34,261 bases of DNA. It comes from Candidatus Latescibacterota bacterium. GTDB taxonomy: Bacteria; Latescibacterota; UBA2968; UBA8231. Numbering within the stretch: the first letter of the stretch is position 1; every line of letters starts with the position of its first letter. This document shows positions 30,092 through 34,261 of the stretch, one piece after another. A model generated the notes under the pieces. The model was not told the origin of the DNA and ran no database searches. It worked only from the letters and a program-made list of their open reading frames with translations. Position numbers and translations under genes: made by a program. Location: NCBI GenBank assembly GCA_021295675.1, contig JAGWBY010000009.1:1506-35766 (forward strand). The letters are read 5' to 3'.

Positions 30092-32017
30092 ATGAGACAC
30101 CTAATCGCATGGTGGACGGTGGGGTCGCTGGTGGCAGGGGCAGGCGACCTTGGTGCTCTAACGATCTATCGGATCGGGGGGACTGACCAACCTGCGCCGG
30201 AGCTGGCATCGGTTGAAGGGGTGGAATTCGTTCAGATTGATTGGGCCGATATCGACGAGGATTTGCACGGTAGTATCAACTTGCTAGAGGTGACCAGCAG
30301 TCACATCGCGCCGCGGCAACTCGACCCCACGGTCAATCTGACACCACTTTTGCCGCAGGCCGATTTTCTCGGTGATATCCTCTACCTGACTTGGATCGGT
30401 TGGGGAGGGTTCGACGACGACGATGAGCTTATTTGGGACGAGGATCCCAATACGGCCTATCTGGGAGACGGTCATTTTGCCTCGCATGGGCCGAATACCA
30501 AAAACCTGATCTTCGACTTTGGCGGGCTGTTCTTCATCGATCGGGTCAAGTTCTACCCGCGGCCCAGCCACCTGACCGACCGTTTTGTCGAACGCTTCAT
30601 TATCGGCACCAGCGACGGCGATCCGCTCAAAGATCCCAATCGAGACCTGCAGGCCGGGTCGCGGGGCGATTATGTGGCCTTCGATGTGATTTACAATATC
30701 CGCGACAATACGCAGCCGGTCATTGACTTGAAGATGCCCGACGAGCCGATCCGCAAGTTGCTTTTCCGCGCACCGGAGAATACGCGGGGGATTTGGGAAT
30801 TGGCCGAGTTGGAACTCTACGGTTCGGGTTTTGCGCCCTTCTCCAATTATACCAGCAGCATTATCGATTTGGGCAAGCCGGTGGCCTTGGGCGATTTGAG
30901 CTGGTCAGGCGAAGTCGACACCAGTGCCCATATCGACTTAGTGATGCGCAGTGGCGATGTGCCAGACCCGAGCATCTATTGGCGCTTCACCTTCCGCGGC
31001 GACGAGCAGAGCCGCTTTGATGTCAAGGGCCAGCCGCTTACGGCTCGAGCCTACGATAGGCTCAACAAAGGCGAGAAGGCCGGGATTACGCCCGATACCC
31101 AGAACTGGGAGCCGTGGAGTCAGGCCTATGACTTTGTGGCCGGTTCGGGTCCGATGCAAGCTGATAAACCGCGTCGCTACGTACAGCTCAAAGCCGATTT
31201 TACCGCCGAGAAGAACGCTGGCGGGCGGCTAGACTTTTTACAGTTCAGCATCTCGGATCCGCCAGTGGCGACGCAAGTATTGGCCGAAATTTCGCCGCCG
31301 AGTGCCCCAGCCGGGGACGTCACTCAGTTTACCTATAGCATTCTGCCGCAATTCGAGCGCGAAGATTTGGGATTTGATACCATCGAGATTGCGACGCCGG
31401 TCGAAGTGGCCAGCATCAACGGCGTGCGAATCGCCGGCCAGGAAGTCGGCTTTGAGGTCGTGCGCTCGGATGCCGTCGGCTTTGTTCTAAAAATCCCACG
31501 GATGGACGTGCAGCAAACCAGCGAACGGATCGAGGTGGATTTCGCCGTGGAGGTGTTCAAGTTTGGAACGGTGTTCGCCGGTCGGGTCTCCGATAGCGAA
31601 AAGCCCTTTGAGGTGCGGCAAGCATTAACTCCAGGCGATGCCAATCCGCTGATCGATAGCAACACCCTGAGTGTAGAGTTAGCCGAAGTAGGGGAGACAG
31701 CAGTCAATGCGCTCAAGCTGTCCGCGCCAGTGTTTACGCCCAACGGCGATGGAATCAATGACGCCCTCGAGATCGAATACGAATTGTTGAACCTTTTTGG
31801 TGCAGTACCAGTGCTACTGGATTTGTACGACTTAGCGGGGCGGTGGATCGGGGCGGTGGATCGGGGCACAGCGGCGAGCGGTCGAGTCGCGTTGCGCTGG
31901 GACGGGAGGTTAGCGGATGGGTCGGTGGCTGCGCCGGGATTGTACTTGCTGCGGCTGGAAGTGGAAAGTGATCGAGGTAAGGAAGCACGCCAGCGCGTTG
32001 TCGTTTTAGCCTACTGA
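30092..32017 (+). CDS. Exported discoidin-like/FlgD-Ig surface protein, tandem copy 2
   Basis: The protein has 641 residues, exactly the length of copy 1, if it starts at the ATG at 30092. With this start both signal peptides have 21 residues before ALTIYRIG, and FTPNGDGIND falls at residue 548 in both. Alternative in-frame starts (TTG 30071, ATG 30077 and 30083) would overlap or abut the previous stop. By eye about 87 of the last ~104 residues match copy 1, while the N-terminal third is more divergent. The domain order is the same: discoidin-like (LIFDFGGLFFIDRVKFYPR, FIIGTSDGDPL), NWEPWSQAY, KPRRYVQLKADF, LGFDTIEIATPVEV, FlgD-Ig and a final VLAY. There is no cysteine. A tandem duplication is the evident origin; the pair is probably co-transcribed. 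Confidence 0.82.
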   Translation: MRHLIAWWTVGSLVAGAGDLGALTIYRIGGTDQPAPELASVEGVEFVQIDWADIDEDLHGSINLLEVTSSHIAPRQLDPTVNLTPLLPQADFLGDILYLTWIGWGGFDDDDELIWDEDPNTAYLGDGHFASHGPNTKNLIFDFGGLFFIDRVKFYPRPSHLTDRFVERFIIGTSDGDPLKDPNRDLQAGSRGDYVAFDVIYNIRDNTQPVIDLKMPDEPIRKLLFRAPENTRGIWELAELELYGSGFAPFSNYTSSIIDLGKPVALGDLSWSGEVDTSAHIDLVMRSGDVPDPSIYWRFTFRGDEQSRFDVKGQPLTARAYDRLNKGEKAGITPDTQNWEPWSQAYDFVAGSGPMQADKPRRYVQLKADFTAEKNAGGRLDFLQFSISDPPVATQVLAEISPPSAPAGDVTQFTYSILPQFEREDLGFDTIEIATPVEVASINGVRIAGQEVGFEVVRSDAVGFVLKIPRMDVQQTSERIEVDFAVEVFKFGTVFAGRVSDSEKPFEVRQALTPGDANPLIDSNTLSVELAEVGETAVNALKLSAPVFTPNGDGINDALEIEYELLNLFGAVPVLLDLYDLAGRWIGAVDRGTAASGRVALRWDGRLADGSVAAPGLYLLRLEVESDRGKEARQRVVVLAY

Positions 32018-32034
32018 AAGATGGGTATGCAGCT

Positions 32035-34261
32035 ATGCAGCGTATCAGCATCTTATTAATGCTTGGTTGGGCAGTGGGCGTCTCGGCCCAAGCCGGGCAT
32101 CGGGTGACGGCGAGTCAAGTAATAGTCAACAGCCGCGCCCACTGGCAGAACTGGAGTTTTCCGCTGGGGGTGCTGGAACTAGGAGCCGACGGTTCGATAC
32201 GGCCCCAGAAACTCCGCCGAGACATCAATGCAGTACAGGACATTGTCGATCACTTGCGCTTGCGCCCTCCGGAAAGAATTAAAAAAGACCCCGAAGACAT
32301 CGTTCCACTCGACGCGGTACAGGGCGGTGCCACGGCGAATATCGCCGCGGTGCCCAATATTTTCGATGGCGATTTGACAACCTATTGGGAACCAGTCGCG
32401 GCGAGCGAGGAGTCCGATCTCGCTTCGCAGTGGTGGTTCGTCGTTGACTTGGGCCGATTGGTGATCGCCAAGAAAATTGTACTCAGATTCGTCAGCGAGG
32501 ATTTGGGAGACCCATTTTTGCAGTTCGATGTGCTGGCCTCACAGGGCAACAAGCCCAAGGGCAACCAGCGCTCGCCGCTGCCAGAGTTCAGCCCGCTGTT
32601 GCGCACCTTGCGGCCCAACAAGGAGCAGCGCCTCTTCGAGATCGACATGGATCAGTTGGGAGATGATTTCGCCGGCACTGGTCTCCGCTTCGTGCAGATC
32701 GTGGTGACCGGCAGTGATTTCGACCGCGGTCGAGAGCTAAGCCAAGCCGAGTACGAGGCTCTGCCGGCAGGAGAGCAGGGGGCGATTGATTACTTCAAAA
32801 AACTCGCTGGGGGCCGCGAGACCTTAGTGGAGCAGAAGGTTTTTGAGCGTCTCGACGCCGACCGCCGAGGTGCGATTCGCTACTATCGCAAGGAGCGTCC
32901 GCGGCTGGCGGAGTTGGAGGTTCTGGCCGAGGGCGACGAGATTCTTTCTGGGATGCTGGAGCGCGGTGGTTCCGGCACGGCGACGCAGACGGCCTCAATC
33001 AGCAACATGATCGACGGCGAGATCGAAAGTAGGGTCCAATTTATCACCCGCTTCGGCCGGGGGTCGCTGAACTCGCCAGAGGGAGGGGTCTGGTTCGACT
33101 TAGGGGCCTTTTACTGGATCGACGCTTTCCGCATCGCCTACGCCGGCGGGGTCTTTCAAGCCTATCACCTAGACTTTTCCGATGGCAGCCTTGAAGCCGA
33201 CGGCAGCCTCAAGTGGTCGGTCGCGGTCAATCGCACGGAAAACAGCGACTATGGCAGCAGTCAGGGATTGGGTTTCGGCCTCTACGAAGGCAACGACTTC
33301 GAGCGGATTAAGGCGCGCTTCTTTCACCTCGTCTGGAAGCAGTATGAGGCGGGTGGTGGCTTTGGTGGTGGTTGGGGCCAGCCAGCCGAGATTCAGCTCT
33401 ACGGGCGGGGATATCAGCCAGAAGTGACCCTGACGTCCGATTTGGTGCGCTTGGGCGGCAGCCGCAATTTGTCCTCCATTGAGTGGGATGCCGATACGCC
33501 GCCGGGTACCAGCGTCGTGTTGCAGACTCGCACTGGCAACGAACTCGACGAGGTGCTGCGCTACTTCAAAAAAGACGGTACTGAAGTCACCGAGGCCGAA
33601 TACAACAAGCTGCTGTCGATTTTTCGCGGCGACACCATTGGCGAGGAGGTGGCTGGCGCAGATTGGAGCGACTGGAGTGCGCCATACGAAGACGCTAGCG
33701 GCAGTCCGATTATCTCACCTAGCCCGCGCGAATTTCTCGAGATCCGCGCGGTTCTGCTATCGGACGATCCAGAGGTCAGTGCAACGCTGCGTTCGATCCG
33801 GCTCAACTTTACCAACCCGGTCGCGCAAGAGCTCGTCGGCGAAGTTGTTCCTTTCGAGGTCGAGAACCTCGGCGAGGAGCAGCGTTTTTCCTTTTACGTG
33901 CGCCCGGACTTCGCCCGCAGCGACCCCGGCTTCGACCAGTTGCGTTTGATCGCTCCTACTGACATGAACCTGCGCTTCGAGGGACTTTATGGTGGTACAG
34001 CGGCCGAACTAGCGGCTGGGGAGACGGTCGGGACGGCTCTCGCTGCTGAGGTCTTACCTACTTCGGGCGACAGCTTGCAGGTATCGTTTGCGCCCCTAGG
34101 ACCTGATTCGGGGGTTGAGGTGGTGCGGTTGGATTTTTCGACCGCGCTGTTTTCGACTGGAGCAGTGATGCAGGCGTCGTTACAGCACAGTGTTGAGGGC
34201 GAAGGAGGCTGGCAGCGGGTGGATCCGGGTGAGGCCGTCGCAGAAGTGGTTAGCAATACGA
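32035..34261 (+). CDS. Exported discoidin-like surface protein, divergent fourth family member (3' end outside window)
   Basis: This frame is open from the ATG at 32035 to the right edge, at least 742 residues, with no stop. It follows copy 2 by 17 bp, so it is likely in the same operon. A signal peptide (MQR to about VSAQA) leads to a discoidin-like region with NIFDGDLTTYWEPV and WWFVVDLGRLVIAKKIVLRF (~105-165). A second such region contains NMIDGEIESRVQF and GGVWFDLGAFYWIDAFRI (~315-360). The family anchors follow: YQPEVTLTSDLVRLGG, RTGNELDE, DWSDWSAPY, SPSPREFLEIRAVL and GFDQLRLIAPT. The C-terminal FlgD-Ig module, if present, lies beyond the window. No cysteine occurs in the visible part. 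Two discoidin-like modules, instead of one, distinguish it from the other three members. Confidence 0.8.
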   Translation, partial: MQRISILLMLGWAVGVSAQAGHRVTASQVIVNSRAHWQNWSFPLGVLELGADGSIRPQKLRRDINAVQDIVDHLRLRPPERIKKDPEDIVPLDAVQGGATANIAAVPNIFDGDLTTYWEPVAASEESDLASQWWFVVDLGRLVIAKKIVLRFVSEDLGDPFLQFDVLASQGNKPKGNQRSPLPEFSPLLRTLRPNKEQRLFEIDMDQLGDDFAGTGLRFVQIVVTGSDFDRGRELSQAEYEALPAGEQGAIDYFKKLAGGRETLVEQKVFERLDADRRGAIRYYRKERPRLAELEVLAEGDEILSGMLERGGSGTATQTASISNMIDGEIESRVQFITRFGRGSLNSPEGGVWFDLGAFYWIDAFRIAYAGGVFQAYHLDFSDGSLEADGSLKWSVAVNRTENSDYGSSQGLGFGLYEGNDFERIKARFFHLVWKQYEAGGGFGGGWGQPAEIQLYGRGYQPEVTLTSDLVRLGGSRNLSSIEWDADTPPGTSVVLQTRTGNELDEVLRYFKKDGTEVTEAEYNKLLSIFRGDTIGEEVAGADWSDWSAPYEDASGSPIISPSPREFLEIRAVLLSDDPEVSATLRSIRLNFTNPVAQELVGEVVPFEVENLGEEQRFSFYVRPDFARSDPGFDQLRLIAPTDMNLRFEGLYGGTAAELAAGETVGTALAAEVLPTSGDSLQVSFAPLGPDSGVEVVRLDFSTALFSTGAVMQASLQHSVEGEGGWQRVDPGEAVAEVVSNT

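Overview
The window looks like chromosomal DNA of an uncultured-type Gram-negative bacterium. It has lipoproteins with Cys lipoboxes, a SurA/PpiC-like periplasmic foldase, a CreD-type inner-membrane protein, large exported proteins that look outer-membrane, and C-terminal FlgD-Ig/CHU-C-like modules that begin with an SPNGDGIND-type motif. A phytanoyl-CoA-dioxygenase-family protein, a choline-sulfatase-like sulfatase, an FG-GAP/ASPIC lipoprotein and an OPT-like DUF6785/6784 transporter together recall Latescibacterota/Poribacteria/planctomycete-type genomes. This placement is an inference from gene content; no rRNA or marker gene is present.

Layout. (1) 1-4075: the end of a PhyH-family gene converges on creD. 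Then comes a minus-strand run of three genes: an alpha-alpha toroid (prenyltransferase/squalene-cyclase-like) protein, a secreted alpha/beta hydrolase and a GNAT acetyltransferase. The toroid gene carries a recent 30-bp in-frame tandem duplication. (2) 4131-10510: a very long plus-strand gene fuses an M28-peptidase-like ectodomain that has lost its catalytic residues, an FtsX/MacB-type permease and a DUF6785/6784 transporter. It is broken by a one-base frameshift near 10015, so its last ~160 residues lie in another frame. It shares a compact divergent promoter region with the toroid gene. (3) 10521-16909: minus-strand genes for a sulfatase and a tightly coupled trio (PPIase lipoprotein, pentapeptide-repeat/two-TM protein, FG-GAP/ASPIC lipoprotein). 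(4) 17162-34261: a plus-strand block of exported proteins. A FlgD-Ig/discoidin-like protein is followed by two ~105-kDa paralogous cysteine-free barrel-like proteins and a polytopic membrane/TPR protein. Next is a separately expressed CBM9-like secreted protein with a strong RBS and terminator. The block ends with two tandem, equal-length relatives of the first protein and a fourth, more divergent relative that runs off the window.

The most interesting region is 15215-34261. Four members of one exported protein family, a pair of large barrel-like paralogs and a CBM9 protein are packed together, divergent from a two-parvulin foldase that could serve them. I read this as a candidate surface-display or adhesion system, not one I recognise by name. 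The second is the M28-like/FtsX/DUF6785 fusion, which combines a pseudo-peptidase sensor-like domain, a mechanotransmission-type permease with no ATPase gene next to it, and a transporter.
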